From positions 682,001 to 746,000 of the forward strand of contig NZ_JAMQJY010000001.1 of NCBI RefSeq assembly GCF_023703085.1: a stretch of 64,000 bases of DNA, given 5' to 3'. The position numbers and the translations under genes were made by a program. The stretch is from Alkalicoccobacillus plakortidis (GTDB lineage Bacteria; Bacillota; Bacilli; Bacillales; Bacillaceae_D). Under the pieces are notes generated by a model that had not been told where the DNA came from, searched no databases, and saw nothing but the letters and a program-made list of their open reading frames with translations. How positions within the stretch are numbered: position 1 is the stretch's first letter; every line of letters starts with the position of its first letter. This document shows positions 49,920 through 59,895 of the stretch, one piece after another.

Positions 49920-51995
49920 TTAATTCGTATCCTTCTCGGAATAATCACATGATACACATTGCACTTGCACACTTTTCTTCAACTTCTTTTCTACCAATAA
50001 ACTTTCACATTTTGGACACGGTCTCGCTATTGGTTTATCCCATGAGACAAACTCACATTCGGGGTATCGATCGCAGCCATAGAATATACGGCGCTTTTTA
50101 CTTCTACGTTCAACAATATTGCCTTCCTTACAAGTAGGGCATTTTACACCAATATCTTTTACAATCGCTTTGGTGTTACGACAATCAGGGAAGTTTGAAC
50201 AAGCCATAAACTTACCGTAACGTCCCATTTTATAAACCATTTCAGAACCACATTTTTCACAGGTTTCACCTGCAGGTTCGTCTTTGATTTCAACTTCCTT
50301 CATCTGTTCTTCAGCAACACTTAAGCGTTTCTCAAACCCTTGATAGAAGCTGTCGATAACCTTGATCCACTGATCTTTACCATCTTCAATAGAATCGAGA
50401 TCTGTTTCCATTTTTGCAGTAAATTTAACATCAAGAATTTCAGGGAAAAAGTCAACAATTAATTCTAGGACAATGTCACCAAGTTCAGTCGGAATAAATC
50501 GTTTTTCATCTAACGTAACATAGCCACGTCTCTGAATCGTATCGAGTGTTGGTGCATACGTCGACGGTCTACCTATGCCAAGCTCCTCCATGGTTTTAAC
50601 AAGTCTTGCTTCCGTATAGCGTGGAGGTGGCTGAGTGAAATGTTGATTAGGATCAAGATCTTTTTGTTTAACCGTTTGACCTTCTTCTAGATTTGGAAGT
50701 AATCGATCCTCTTCCTTTTTCCCATCATCATTTCCTTCAATATATACTTTCATAAAACCAGGGAACTTCACTTTCGAGCCAGTCGCTCTAAAGATAACCC
50801 CATTGTTATCTAAATCAACAGTCATCGTATCCATAATGGCAGGAGCCATCTGACTAGATACCAATCGTTCCCAAATTAATTTATAAAGTCTTAATTGGTC
50901 ACGAGATAGATAAGCTTTCATTTCTTTTGGATCATAATTAACAGAGGTTGGACGAATTGCTTCGTGTGCATCCTGAGTTTTTTGATCTTTTTTTACTGCA
51001 AGTGCGTTTTTTGCTGCATATTCTTTGCCGTAAGTCGTTTCAATATATGCTTTTGTTTCTTCTTTGGCAGTTTCGGAAATTCTAGTGGAGTCTGTACGCA
51101 TATACGTAATTAAACCAACTGTGCCTTGTTTGCCTAAGTCAATTCCTTCATACAATTGTTGGGCAATCATCATCGTTTTTTTCGCTCGGAAGTTTAACTT
51201 TCTTGCTGCTTCCTGTTGCAAGGATGATGTGGTAAACGGTGCAACTGGGTTTCGCTTGCGTTCCTTTTTCTTGACTGATTGCACATCAAAATTTTTGCCT
51301 TTAAGCTTAGCCAATACTTGATTGACGTCTTCCTCCGACCCCAAGTCCTTCTTCTTGCCATCAATTCCATAGAACTTGGCCTCAAATTCATCCTTATTCA
51401 ATAAAAACTTTCCTGCAATACTCCAGTACTCTTCAGGTTTAAAGGCTTGTATTTCTTTTTCACGATCAATGATCATTTTGACTGCGACAGATTGAACACG
51501 GCCAGCACTTAATCCTTTTTTGACTTTCTTCCATAATAAAGGACTAATATTATAGCCAACTAGTCGATCGAGAATACGGCGAGCTTGCTGCGCATCAACT
51601 AAGTCCATGTTAATCGGACGAGGTGTTTTAAACGCATCTTTGATTGCCTGCTTCGTAATCTCATTAAATACAACACGACATTCCGACTGTTCATCTATGT
51701 CAAGGCTATGAGCCAAATGCCACGCAATCGCTTCCCCTTCTCTGTCGGGGTCAGCCGCAAGGTAAATTTTCTTTACTTTTTTTGCTGCAGTTTTTAATTC
51801 TTTTAAGACGGGTCCCTTCCCACGAATCGTAATATACCTTGGTTCAAAGTCATTGGTTACATCTACACCCATTTGACTTTTTGGTAAATCCCTTACATGT
51901 CCCATTGATGCTTTTACGATATACTTTTTTCCTAAGTATTTACCAATGGTCTTTGCTTTGGCGGGAGATTCCACGATTACTAAATAATCGGCCAT
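49920..51995 (-). CDS. topA: DNA topoisomerase I
   Basis: Type IA topoisomerase relaxing negative supercoils (691 aa). TOPRIM domain [18 protein letters not shown] and [20 protein letters not shown]; active-site Tyr in [14 protein letters not shown]. Three C-terminal four-Cys zinc modules follow: [38 protein letters not shown] and [19 protein letters not shown] at 51995 ([10 protein letters not shown]) with GGGAG upstream; an in-frame start six codons earlier is rejected. It lies between dprA and trmFO, as in B. subtilis. Confidence 0.97.
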   Translation of the reverse strand: MADYLVIVESPAKAKTIGKYLGKKYIVKASMGHVRDLPKSQMGVDVTNDFEPRYITIRGKGPVLKELKTAAKKVKKIYLAADPDREGEAIAWHLAHSLDIDEQSECRVVFNEITKQAIKDAFKTPRPINMDLVDAQQARRILDRLVGYNISPLLWKKVKKGLSAGRVQSVAVKMIIDREKEIQAFKPEEYWSIAGKFLLNKDEFEAKFYGIDGKKKDLGSEEDVNQVLAKLKGKNFDVQSVKKKERKRNPVAPFTTSSLQQEAARKLNFRAKKTMMIAQQLYEGIDLGKQGTVGLITYMRTDSTRISETAKEETKAYIETTYGKEYAAKNALAVKKDQKTQDAHEAIRPTSVNYDPKEMKAYLSRDQLRLYKLIWERLVSSQMAPAIMDTMTVDLDNNGVIFRATGSKVKFPGFMKVYIEGNDDGKKEEDRLLPNLEEGQTVKQKDLDPNQHFTQPPPRYTEARLVKTMEELGIGRPSTYAPTLDTIQRRGYVTLDEKRFIPTELGDIVLELIVDFFPEILDVKFTAKMETDLDSIEDGKDQWIKVIDSFYQGFEKRLSVAEEQMKEVEIKDEPAGETCEKCGSEMVYKMGRYGKFMACSNFPDCRNTKAIVKDIGVKCPTCKEGNIVERRSKKRRIFYGCDRYPECEFVSWDKPIARPCPKCESLLVEKKLKKSVQVQCVSCDYSEKDTN

Positions 51996-52034
51996 ACAGC
52001 CACTCCCTCTCATCTATAAATGAAATCCTCCTCA

Positions 52035-52063
52035 TTATTAAACACACTTTTGCTATTTGTCAA
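52035..52063 (-). promoter_or_regulatory. Sigma-A promoter of topA
   Basis: Minus-strand TTGACA (perfect), 17-bp spacer, TAATAA in the 150-nt dprA-topA gap, about 40 nt before the topA start. Confidence 0.6.
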
Positions 52064-52144
52064 ACATAAGAAAATGATTTCAAGGCTTTTTCTACCAAAA
52101 TTATTGATTATTTCTTTATTCTACTTAAACAAACAAGTCACTTA

Positions 52145-53027
52145 TCATGACCATTCTTCTGTTATATCGTTTGCATCTCGAACAAGCTTTGCTCCTTGTT
52201 GGATCAAATGATTTGTTCCTTGTGAGACAGGAGAAAAAATTGGGCCGGGTACAGCAAAAACATCTCTTCCTTGCTCAAGTGCTTGATCTGCACTAATCAA
52301 CGAGCCACTTTTTTCAGCTGCTTCCACTACGAGTATGCCTTTAGAGAGTCCACTAATTATTCGGTTTCGTGCAGGAAAGTGCCATTTTTGTGGGGGGATA
52401 AATGGAGGATATTCTGTGAGTACAACATGCTTTGACACAAGATGTTCATAAAGAGCCTTATTTTCTTTTGGATACATATAATCAAAACCTGAACCTATGA
52501 CAGCCATTGTTTTTCCGTTATGCTTAATTGCTTCTATATGAGAAAGTCGATCAATTCCTTTAGCTAAGCCACTAACAATCACATATCCTTGTTTAATAAT
52601 CGGTGGTAAAAGGGTTTCGATGCTTCGTTTTCCAAGCTGTGTTGGGAGCCTTGTACCTACAACAGCAAGTGTTTTTGTTTCTTGTAATAGGCTAGCATCT
52701 CCTCGGATATAAAGTACCCAAGGCGGATCATAGGTTTGTTTTAATAGTGCCGGATAGTCCACATCAAAATAGGTTAAAACATGAATAGATTTCTGAAGGT
52801 AAGAGGATGTTGTTTCAATTGGAGATATTGAATGAAGGTCGTAATAGAAATCTTGAGGTTTTTTAAGGGTTGGATAAAAAAAGGAGGATAGTTGTGTGAG
52901 ATTCATAGAGTAAATTAGTGTAAGTTCGGGGTCCTTTGTTAAGAGCTGAGAGAGTTTACTCCAGGTCATGCCACGACAGCTGTGAAGATGAATTAATCGT
53001 TGTCTAAAAGTAGACAGATTCAGTCAC
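52145..53027 (-). CDS. dprA: DNA-processing protein DprA (5' end ambiguous)
   Basis: RecA loader that protects incoming single-stranded DNA in natural transformation. The Rossmann-like core includes KTLAVVGTRLPTQLGKRSIE, IVSGLAKGIDRLSH, AVIGSGFDYMYPKENKALYE and FPARNRIISGLSKGILVVEA. The frame is open from ATG 52969 (274 aa), but the DNA just upstream still encodes FRQRLIHLHSCRG in frame, a conserved DprA N-terminal stretch. Removing one base from the run of four A at 53006-53009 would extend it to GTG 53027 (about 293 aa, the family length). The true start therefore lies upstream of 52969. Confidence 0.9.
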
Positions 53028-53054
53028 GTCCTTTCTATTAAAAAGAAGTATAGC

Positions 53055-53110
53055 AAAATAGACCGATAGGGGCTTAAGAAATCGACTGAGTCTCAAGCCC
53101 CTTTTCGGTC
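53055..53110 (-). terminator. Terminator downstream of sucD
   Basis: A long imperfect stem (GACCGAAAAGGGGCTT with AAGCCCCTATCGGTC on the minus strand) followed by TATTTTG. It starts 23 nt after the sucD stop and separates sucCD from dprA. Confidence 0.75.
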
Positions 53111-53132
53111 ATCTGCTATTCATGCAACTTAC

Positions 53133-54050
53133 TTATGATTTTGTTGCTTCATGAGTTGTGCAAGCTTCAAGAAGATTGTTTTCTTTTAAAGCTGCAATAA
53201 GAGTGTCACCCATATCAGATGGTGTTGCAGCCACTTTTACGCCGCAGCTCTCAAGTGTTTTGATCTTTTCAGCGGCAGTACCTTTACCACCTGAAATAAT
53301 CGCACCAGCATGCCCCATACGTTTGCCTGGAGGAGCTGTTTTACCACCAATGAAACCGACAACTGGTTTTGTCATGTTAGCTTTAACCCACTCAGCTGCT
53401 TCTTCTTCAGCTGTACCGCCAATTTCACCAATCATGATGACAGCGTATGTGTCTGGATCTTCATTAAATAGCTTTAACGTATCAATGAAGTCTGTTCCAT
53501 TTACAGGGTCTCCACCAATTCCAACAGCTGAAGATTGGCCAATACCTGCTGTAGATAGCTGATGAACAGCCTCATACGTTAATGTACCAGATCTTGAAAC
53601 AACACCTACGTGTCCTTTTTTATGAATGTATCCTGGCATAATTCCAATTTTACATTCGTCTGGAGTAATAACTCCTGGGCAGTTAGGTCCAATTAAACGT
53701 GTATTTTTGCCTTCAAGGTAACGTCTAACATCTACCATATCAAGCACAGGAATTCCTTCTGTAATACAAATCGCTAATTCGATCCCAGCATCTGCTGCTT
53801 CCATGATTGCATCCGCTGCAAAAGCAGGTGGAACATAGATAACTGAAGCGTTTGCGCCAGTTGCTTTTACTGCTTCTTCCACTGTATTAAAGACAGGAAT
53901 GCCTTCAATCTCAGTACCACCCTTACCAGGTGTCACTCCACCAACGACATTTGTACCGTATTCAACGGCTTGTTGTGTATGAAAAAGACCTGTTGCTCCT
54001 GTAATTCCTTGAACAAGTACTTTTGTATCTTTATTAATGAGGATACTCAT
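53133..54050 (-). CDS. sucD: Succinyl-CoA synthetase alpha subunit
   Basis: TCA-cycle enzyme converting succinyl-CoA to succinate with substrate-level phosphorylation (305 aa). N-terminal CoA-binding [40 protein letters not shown]; phospho-histidine in [18 protein letters not shown] start, 19 nt after sucC. As a heterotetramer partner of SucC it is cotranscribed with it. Confidence 0.97.
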   Translation of the reverse strand: MSILINKDTKVLVQGITGATGLFHTQQAVEYGTNVVGGVTPGKGGTEIEGIPVFNTVEEAVKATGANASVIYVPPAFAADAIMEAADAGIELAICITEGIPVLDMVDVRRYLEGKNTRLIGPNCPGVITPDECKIGIMPGYIHKKGHVGVVSRSGTLTYEAVHQLSTAGIGQSSAVGIGGDPVNGTDFIDTLKLFNEDPDTYAVIMIGEIGGTAEEEAAEWVKANMTKPVVGFIGGKTAPPGKRMGHAGAIISGGKGTAAEKIKTLESCGVKVAATPSDMGDTLIAALKENNLLEACTTHEATKS

Positions 54051-54069
54051 TTCTCCACGTCCCGCCTTT

Positions 54070-55230
54070 CTATTTCACTAGAGCTACGATTTTTTGTGCA
54101 CCATCAGCCATTGAATCTGCAGCGGTGATATTTAAACCGGAATCTTTAAGGATTTTCTTACCAAGTTCAACATTTGTTCCTTCTAAACGAACAACTAGAG
54201 GAATCTCAAGCCCAACTTCTTTTGTAGCTGCAATAACACCTTCTGCAATGATGTCACATTTCATAATTCCACCAAAAATGTTAACAAAAATTCCTTTTAC
54301 GTTGGAATCAGAAAGGATGATTTTAAATGCTTCAGTTACCTTCTCAGCTGTTGCACCGCCCCCAACATCTAGGAAGTTAGCTGGATCGCCACTGTAATGC
54401 TTAATGATATCCATAGTAGCCATGGCTAGTCCTGCACCGTTAACCATACAACCAATATTTCCATCTAATGAAATATAGCTCAGGTCATATTTAGATGCTT
54501 CAATCTCTTTAACATCCTCTTCTTCAAGATCACGGTATGCAAGAACATCTTTTTGTCTATATAGTGCATTGGAGTCGAAATTCATTTTGGCATCAAGTGC
54601 CATGACCTTTCCATCTCCAGTAGTTACAAGTGGATTAATTTCTGCAATCGAGCAGTCTTTCTCAGTAAAGACCTTGTATAGTCCAAGCATAAACTTAACA
54701 GCTTGTCCAACTAGCTCTTTTGGAATGTTGATGTTGAACGCTAGACGACGTGCTTGGAAACCTTGAAGTCCAACGGCTGGATCAATCACTTCTTTGAAGA
54801 TTTTCTCAGGAGTTGCTTCAGCAACTTCTTCGATCTCAGTACCGCCCTCTTCAGAAGCCATCATAACCACACTTGATGTGGCACGGTCTAAAACAAGTCC
54901 AATATAGTACTCATTTTTAATGTCGCAACCTTCTTCGACGAGTAAGCGCTTTACTTCTTTACCTTCAGGTCCCGTTTGGTGTGTAACAAGTACTTTCCCT
55001 AAGATCTCTTCCGCGTATGTACGTACTTCTTCGAGATTCTTAGCGACTTTAACGCCACCAGCTTTACCACGGCCACCTGCGTGGATCTGTGCTTTCACTA
55101 CGGATACACTAGAGGCCAAATCCTTCGCTGCAGAAACAGCTTCTTCTACAGAGAACGCAACCTTGCCGTTCGGAACTGCTACGCCATATTGGCGAAGAAG
55201 CTCTTTCCCTTGATACTCATGGATATTCAT
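54070..55230 (-). CDS. sucC: Succinyl-CoA synthetase beta subunit
   Basis: ATP-grasp subunit (386 aa) that binds nucleotide and Co[52 protein letters not shown] and [18 protein letters not shown] are diagnostic. ATG start with GGAGG upstream. The 5' leader carries two hairpins (see separate entry). Confidence 0.97.
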   Translation of the reverse strand: MNIHEYQGKELLRQYGVAVPNGKVAFSVEEAVSAAKDLASSVSVVKAQIHAGGRGKAGGVKVAKNLEEVRTYAEEILGKVLVTHQTGPEGKEVKRLLVEEGCDIKNEYYIGLVLDRATSSVVMMASEEGGTEIEEVAEATPEKIFKEVIDPAVGLQGFQARRLAFNINIPKELVGQAVKFMLGLYKVFTEKDCSIAEINPLVTTGDGKVMALDAKMNFDSNALYRQKDVLAYRDLEEEDVKEIEASKYDLSYISLDGNIGCMVNGAGLAMATMDIIKHYSGDPANFLDVGGGATAEKVTEAFKIILSDSNVKGIFVNIFGGIMKCDIIAEGVIAATKEVGLEIPLVVRLEGTNVELGKKILKDSGLNITAADSMADGAQKIVALVK

Positions 55231-55254
55231 TCTCTCTCCTGCCTCCTGTCGATT

Positions 55255-55301
55255 GCATGCGCTTGCATGCCTTTCAGATTTTCACCCTTCATGCGGTGAA
55301 A
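55255..55301 (-). promoter_or_regulatory. sucCD 5' leader with two hairpins
   Basis: GCATGC-4 nt-GCATGC (55255-55270) and TTTCACC-8 nt-GGTGAAA (55280-55301) are adjacent inverted repeats about 25 and 50 nt before sucC. A TGCTAAGAT extended -10-like sequence lies just upstream at about 55315. They may be operators or mRNA structures; which one is not clear. Confidence 0.4.
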
Positions 55302-55365
55302 TTCTATTCTATCTTAGCATTTTTTCGGCTCTCGTGGGAAGCAAATCGCAATTATTAGATAAAAC

Positions 55366-55548
55366 CTATGATCTTTTTTCTGATTTTGTCGATTTTTTGG
55401 GTAAATCTCTCTCATTTTCTTTTTTAGAATTTCTTTTTTTCTTTAGTAATCGATGTATGGCTTCTTTTGATTCTGTTTCATGAATCGGAGAAAATACACC
55501 AAACTCACTGCCAATCTCTTCTTTGTTCTGATTTCTTTTTTTACTCAT
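55366..55548 (-). CDS. Small basic hypothetical protein
   Basis: A 60-aa ORF, very rich in Lys, Glu and Ser (HRLLKKKRNSKKENERDLPK), starting at an ATG with GAGGTG 5 nt upstream and lying 26 nt after ylqH. No known family is recognised and no membrane segment is present. The Shine-Dalgarno sequence and spacing favour translation; the composition could also be chance coding in AT-rich DNA. Confidence 0.45.
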   Translation of the reverse strand: MSKKRNQNKEEIGSEFGVFSPIHETESKEAIHRLLKKKRNSKKENERDLPKKSTKSEKRS

Positions 55549-55574
55549 CCAAGCACCTCACAAGACTGTTTTTT

Positions 55575-55859
55575 TCAGTCTTCCTCGGAAGATGGTTCTT
55601 GATTCCTATCGATACGATAAATAAAAGAAAACAATTCAGCTACTACTTCATAAAGTTCTGGAGGAATCGATTCATGTATAGTTAGTTGACTTAATAGTTC
55701 AACTAACGATTCATCCTCTTGGATTGGAATTTGAGATTCTTTAGCTGTTTTTATGATTTCATTTGCAGTGAACCCTTCTCCTTTTGCAACAACAATCGGA
55801 GCTACGTTTTGATCACTTAGATACTTTAATGCAACGGCTTTTAGAGACTCTTTTTTCAT
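55575..55859 (-). CDS. ylqH: FlhB C-terminal-domain-like protein YlqH
   Basis: A 94-aa soluble protein homologous to the cytosolic C-terminal part of FlhB/YscU: VAPIVVAKGEGFTANEIIKT aligns with the corresponding stretch of FlhB in this window (EAPFVVAKGVDFSAQRIKKR), as does LYEVVAELFSFIYRID. It lacks the NPTH cleavage site and membrane segments. Its ATG overlaps the ylqG stop (ATGA). Function unknown. Confidence 0.9.
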   Translation of the reverse strand: MKKESLKAVALKYLSDQNVAPIVVAKGEGFTANEIIKTAKESQIPIQEDESLVELLSQLTIHESIPPELYEVVAELFSFIYRIDRNQEPSSEED

Positions 55860-57425
55860 ATACGAATATCCATTCCTTGATAAATAGTTGGTTTTGAAGT
55901 GATTTGTGGTTCACTTGGTACGACTTGATCCGGGGTCCATGTTTTCCATGAAACAGATGATAATTGATAATCAAGATTTTGTAGACTTTCTCTTAAAAGT
56001 GGTTCAAGTAAAGATAACAACGATGATGGCTTATCCATTTGATTGGTTACCGTAACATGGACAACCTTTTTCCTGGATGGTCACTTGAATCATCGTTTCT
56101 TTTATGCGCTCAAGCTCCAGAAAAAACAGTAAACGACAATTGTCTGGATTTAACGTTCCATCCTCCTGTTTTTTCCCTTGCCATTGCATCGTCATATCTG
56201 TTTGATATTCACCAAGCTTTATAGGAAGTTGGATCAATAGATGTAAAAAGGAATCCGATGGAAGAGACTGAATTTGATGACCCGTTATTTTATGAAGAGC
56301 CTGTTCAGCTTGCGACCTAACCTCCGTTGTACTGCCATCATTCATTAATTGTATAAGGATATTTTTAATCGATGGAGGCGTTGTTTTTACATCATGTAAA
56401 TTGGCCTCGTCTTGGTAGCCAACAAGCTTAATCAAGTCAATGAGCTGATTGGCAAATGTAGATTGTTTACCATCTGCAACCACTGTTTGTGATACTGAAT
56501 GCCGCAGTGCTGATTGGATGATCTCTTTTTCCTTTGCATGACTAATTCCTTCAAAAATAGTTGCCCACTTCACATGGATCTCTTTCTGATCCGCTCGATT
56601 AGGAAGAATTTGATCAAGGAGAGATCCATTTGACGAGGCATCTTTTACATTCCATTTTGTCAAAAGCTCACTTGACGTGGTTGTTGGTGTTATTTGTGGC
56701 CATTCTAACTTTGCCAATACTCGAATTGCAGCTTGTTTAGACTCTTGATCAGTATTCGGGTCTATAACAGTACGAATAAGATGGTCAATTGGAGACCGAG
56801 TAGTAGGTCCTTGTGTTCGCTGGAGCATGCTTTGTAAGACATCTACTGATTCTGCTTTGTTTGTACCCTTAAATGCTTGCGTGATTGCTTCAAGGCTATT
56901 TGTAAGCCCATCTGTTTGCTGCAAAGATGCCAAAGCATGATACACACTCGAAGTTAAAGGGAGCTGTTGCCGAATCATAGACCCAATTGTTTCCATTCCA
57001 ATTTTAGAAGGGACTGAATTTGTTTTAAGCAGATTGATCCCATCTGTTAATTGATTGAGTGAAAAAGGAATGCCTGAAGTTTTTAGTTGGTTTATTAATG
57101 TATGAGCTTCTTTGCTTGTCGGTAGTTTTGAACCCCCTAATGCTTCTGGCAGCAAAGTGGTTTGAGGTGAATCTGGTTGTACAATTTGCAGTCTCGGAAG
57201 ATCCTGCCCTTCACGAACCATAAACCAATAAGAACTTCCTGCGGTTACAGGCGTTTCAAGCTTTGCAATCACGGTCATTCCACGAATGGACAAGGCAGCT
57301 AGTTGTTCAGGGTAATGTTTTACTACTTTTCCTGAGAAAAGTTGCCCCGGTTTAAGTGAAAGAAGAGGTGTTTGACTTCGGTTTGCTAATTTCTCACCAG
57401 AATTCAGTTGATGAATTCCATACAT
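55856..57425 (-). CDS. ylqG: FliK-like hypothetical protein YlqG (one frameshift in assembly)
   Basis: About 522 aa once corrected. The N-terminal part has a beta-rich start (MYGIHQLNSGEKLANRSQ, LSIRGMTVIAKLETPV), the middle is helical, and the C-terminal 90 residues resemble the FliK C-terminal domain (LLFFLELERIKETMIQVTIQ ... SLQNLDYQLSSVSWK). The frame breaks at an A/T run at 56067-56071 (five bases, four expected); correction joins TIQEKVVHVTVTNQMDKPSS. ATG start with AAGGAGG upstream. It lies between rnhB and ylqH. Confidence 0.85.
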
Positions 57426-57445
57426 TCGTTCTGCCTCCTTATCTG

Positions 57446-58219
57446 TTATCCAATATGGTCTTTTACTGGCTGAAAGGATCGTCTATGTGCTGGCGTTACT
57501 CCGTATTGCTTAAGTGCTTGCAGATGTGTAGGTGTACCATAGCCAGCATGCTGTGAGAAGCCATATTCCGGATAGGATTCATCCAGTTTTTCCATTAATC
57601 GATCTCTTGACACTTTTGCTAAAACGGAGGCCGCTGCTATACTCAGACTTTTTTGATCACCTTTTATTAAAGAGGTCTGCTCCACTTCCATTGGCAAGTT
57701 CATTGCATCAAGCAACAAATAATCCGCTTGAGTTGTTAAGTTCTCAACTGCTAGCTGCATTGCTTGTTTTGTGGCTTGATAAATATTGATTGTATCGATG
57801 GTACTGACATCTACTTCTTGAATGGAGTAGGCAATCGCTTGTCGCTTTATCTCATCAAAAAAATACTCACGTTGCTTTTTACTGAGTTTTTTAGAATCTG
57901 TCAGACCGACTAAAGTCGTTTCTGTTGGCAAAATAACTGCAGCGGCAACAACTGGTCCAGCTAATGGACCTCTTCCTGCTTCATCAAGCCCAGCAATTGC
58001 TTTGAATCCATTCACTGATAGATCGCGTTCATATGTTTGCATCTGCTCAAACATCTCGAGCTCTTTTTGTTTTTTTAATAGCTTCTGGTTCACTTGCTTC
58101 AGTAATTGCTGTACACCTTTTCTGTTATCTTGTTCTAGCTGAACTAGGTAGTTTTTTAATTCCTCACCTGAGGCTGTATCTAGCATTTGCTTGATTGTTG
58201 AAATCGATTGATTATGCAT
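57446..58219 (-). CDS. rnhB: Ribonuclease HII
   Basis: Removes misincorporated ribonucleotides and RNA primers from DNA (257 aa). Active-site Asp/Glu in IAGLDEAGRGPLAGPVVAAA and Asp in DYLLLDAMNLP; GLTDSKKLSKKQRE is conserved. The N-terminal helical extension (about 75 residues) is typical of Bacillus RnhB. ATG at 58219 with AGGAGAG upstream. It lies between rbgA and ylqG. Confidence 0.95.
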   Translation of the reverse strand: MHNQSISTIKQMLDTASGEELKNYLVQLEQDNRKGVQQLLKQVNQKLLKKQKELEMFEQMQTYERDLSVNGFKAIAGLDEAGRGPLAGPVVAAAVILPTETTLVGLTDSKKLSKKQREYFFDEIKRQAIAYSIQEVDVSTIDTINIYQATKQAMQLAVENLTTQADYLLLDAMNLPMEVEQTSLIKGDQKSLSIAAASVLAKVSRDRLMEKLDESYPEYGFSQHAGYGTPTHLQALKQYGVTPAHRRSFQPVKDHIG

Positions 58220-58264
58220 TGTCTTCTCTCCTATGTATATCGTCTCACTCATTATGTTTTTAAA

Positions 58265-58303
58265 GGAAAAAACCGCCTAAAGAGCCATCTCCTTAAACGG
58301 TTT
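58265..58303 (-). terminator. Terminator overlapping the rbgA stop
   Basis: Minus-strand AAAACCG-TTTAAGGAG and CTCTTTAGG-CGGTTTT form an interrupted stem followed by TTTCC. The rbgA stop codon is within the left arm. Confidence 0.65.
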
Positions 58304-59159
58304 TCTCCTCTATATCGGTAGGCTTTTCTAGCGTGATTGACCCTATTGTGCCAGAACGAAGCTCACGTAAAATGGTCTCTGCTGTTTTATCATAATCAAT
58401 GTAGCCTCTTTTTTGTAAAAATCCACGTTTTTCGCCAATTAAATCAAATAGCTCAACGTTGTCTTCCGGAAGCTCATCTACTTTATATCTCGCTTTGATT
58501 AGATTTGGATATTCGCGTTTTAAGTACGTTAGTACAAAAAGAGCAATATCTTGAAAATCTAAAAGCTCATCCTTTATTGCTCCTGTTGCAGCTAATCGAT
58601 ATCCAGTAATCTGATCCTCAAACTTAGGCCAAAGAATACCTGGCGTATCTAAAAGCTCAAGAGATGTTCCAATTTTTATCCACTGCTGCTTTTTGGTAAT
58701 ACCAGGACGATCGCCAACATTAGCAGTCCGTTTTGACGCAAGACGGTTAATAAGGGTCGATTTCCCTACATTCGGAATCCCTAGAATAACAACTCGAATC
58801 GCCCTAGGTTTCATTCCTTTTGCTTGCCACTTTTCAAATAAAGGTTTGGCTAAGTCCTTACAAGCTGCATCAATCTTTTCCGTACCTTGTCCATTTTGAG
58901 AGTTAATCGAAATGACATAAGCTCCCTGATCTCTAAAATGAGTGGACCAAGCTTTGGTTTGAACGGGATCGGCTAGATCTGTTTTATTTAAGAGAATTAA
59001 ACGAGGTTTTCCTTCAGCTAATTCATCAATCACTGGATTTCTAGAAGATAGCGGGGCTCTTGCATCAAGAAGTTCAATGACAACATCAATATATTTCAGT
59101 TTCTCTGTTACTTCACGGCGTGCCTTAGCCATGTGGCCTGGGTACCATTGTATTGCCAT
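58293..59159 (-). CDS. rbgA: Ribosome biogenesis GTPase RbgA
   Basis: Circularly permuted GTPase (288 aa) needed for late 50S assembly. The permuted order is visible: G4 LLNKTDLADP precedes G1 GIPNVGKSTLINRL and G3 DTPGILWPKF. The N-terminus IQWYPGHMAKARREV and the C-terminal ANTAR-like helical domain are typical. ATG start. It follows lepB by 8 nt, so the two are probably coupled. Confidence 0.96.
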   Translation of the reverse strand: MAIQWYPGHMAKARREVTEKLKYIDVVIELLDARAPLSSRNPVIDELAEGKPRLILLNKTDLADPVQTKAWSTHFRDQGAYVISINSQNGQGTEKIDAACKDLAKPLFEKWQAKGMKPRAIRVVILGIPNVGKSTLINRLASKRTANVGDRPGITKKQQWIKIGTSLELLDTPGILWPKFEDQITGYRLAATGAIKDELLDFQDIALFVLTYLKREYPNLIKARYKVDELPEDNVELFDLIGEKRGFLQKRGYIDYDKTAETILRELRSGTIGSITLEKPTDIEEKTV

Positions 59160-59167
59160 TCCTACAC

Positions 59168-59725
59168 CTACTCTGTTATTTTTATATTTTTAATTGGCCA
59201 AAACGTGAGACTGGCTTCACCAATCACATCTTGTTTATGAATCGAACCAATATCACGGCTATCCTTACTACGTCTCCGGTTATCCCCCATAACAAAATAC
59301 GAGTCCTCGGGTACAACCGAATCAAATGCAGGAGACAATTCCTCTAATTTAAAATCACCCGTTAAAACTTCCCCTTCATAATACATTTTCATATCATCAA
59401 GAAACGGTTCAGTAACAGGCTCTTGATTAATATATAACGTATCATCTCTATATTCTATTTCTTCACCTGGCAAACCAATTACACGTTTAATATAATCATT
59501 TCCTCCAGGAGCATGAAAAACAATGATATCAAAACGTTTAGGCTCGCTTAGTTGCAATCCTATTTTATTTACGATCATCTTATCATTAGGTTCTAAAGTT
59601 GGCTGCATCGATTCTCCATCTACTACAACGGAGGCAAACATGAAGGTTCGAATCACAAATGCTAATAAAAGCGCAATAACGATTGCTTTTACCCATTCCC
59701 ATGACTCTGATCGTTCTTTTTTCAT
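59168..59725 (-). CDS. lepB: Type I signal peptidase
   Basis: Membrane-anchored signal peptidase (185 aa). One N-terminal transmembrane helix (about residues 11-31), catalytic Ser in VDGESMQPTL, Lys in DYIKRVIGLPG, and the box E motif YFVMGDNRRRSKDSRDIG. It cleaves Sec and Tat signal peptides at the outer membrane face. B. subtilis has no signal peptidase between rplS and rbgA; here it heads the rbgA operon behind a candidate promoter. Confidence 0.95.
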   Translation of the reverse strand: MKKERSESWEWVKAIVIALLLAFVIRTFMFASVVVDGESMQPTLEPNDKMIVNKIGLQLSEPKRFDIIVFHAPGGNDYIKRVIGLPGEEIEYRDDTLYINQEPVTEPFLDDMKMYYEGEVLTGDFKLEELSPAFDSVVPEDSYFVMGDNRRRSKDSRDIGSIHKQDVIGEASLTFWPIKNIKITE

Positions 59726-59785
59726 TTTTACAGAACCTCCAACGGGCTGTAGACATAAAGTCGCATCACAGAGTTATCATTTCTT

Positions 59786-59816
59786 TCTATAGTTTATCAT
59801 ATTCACACTGTGAATA
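59786..59816 (-). promoter_or_regulatory. Candidate lepB promoter with overlapping palindrome
   Basis: Minus-strand TTCACA, 17-bp spacer, TATAGA. A perfect 17-bp palindrome TATTCACA-c-TGTGAATA (59800-59816) covers the -35, as a repressor operator would. The regulator is unknown. Confidence 0.5.
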
Positions 59817-59861
59817 GTAATGACGAGAATGTATTGTTTGGGGCATTTTATATGTTCAGCT

Positions 59862-59895
59862 AAAAAAAGAAGCTTCGGCCTAGCCGAGCTTCTTC
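59862..59895 (-). terminator. Orphan terminator in the lepB-rplS island
   Basis: Minus-strand AAGAAGC-CGGC and GCCG-GCTTCTT with a 3-nt loop, followed by TTTTTTT. It would end a minus-strand transcript coming from the zinc-ribbon ORF region, since rplS has its own terminator further upstream. Confidence 0.8.

Noticed and set aside
53158..53562. 134-aa plus-strand ORF opposite sucD
   Set aside because: Fully antisense to a well-conserved gene, no ribosome-binding site, low-complexity Ser/Pro composition of a reverse-frame shadow.
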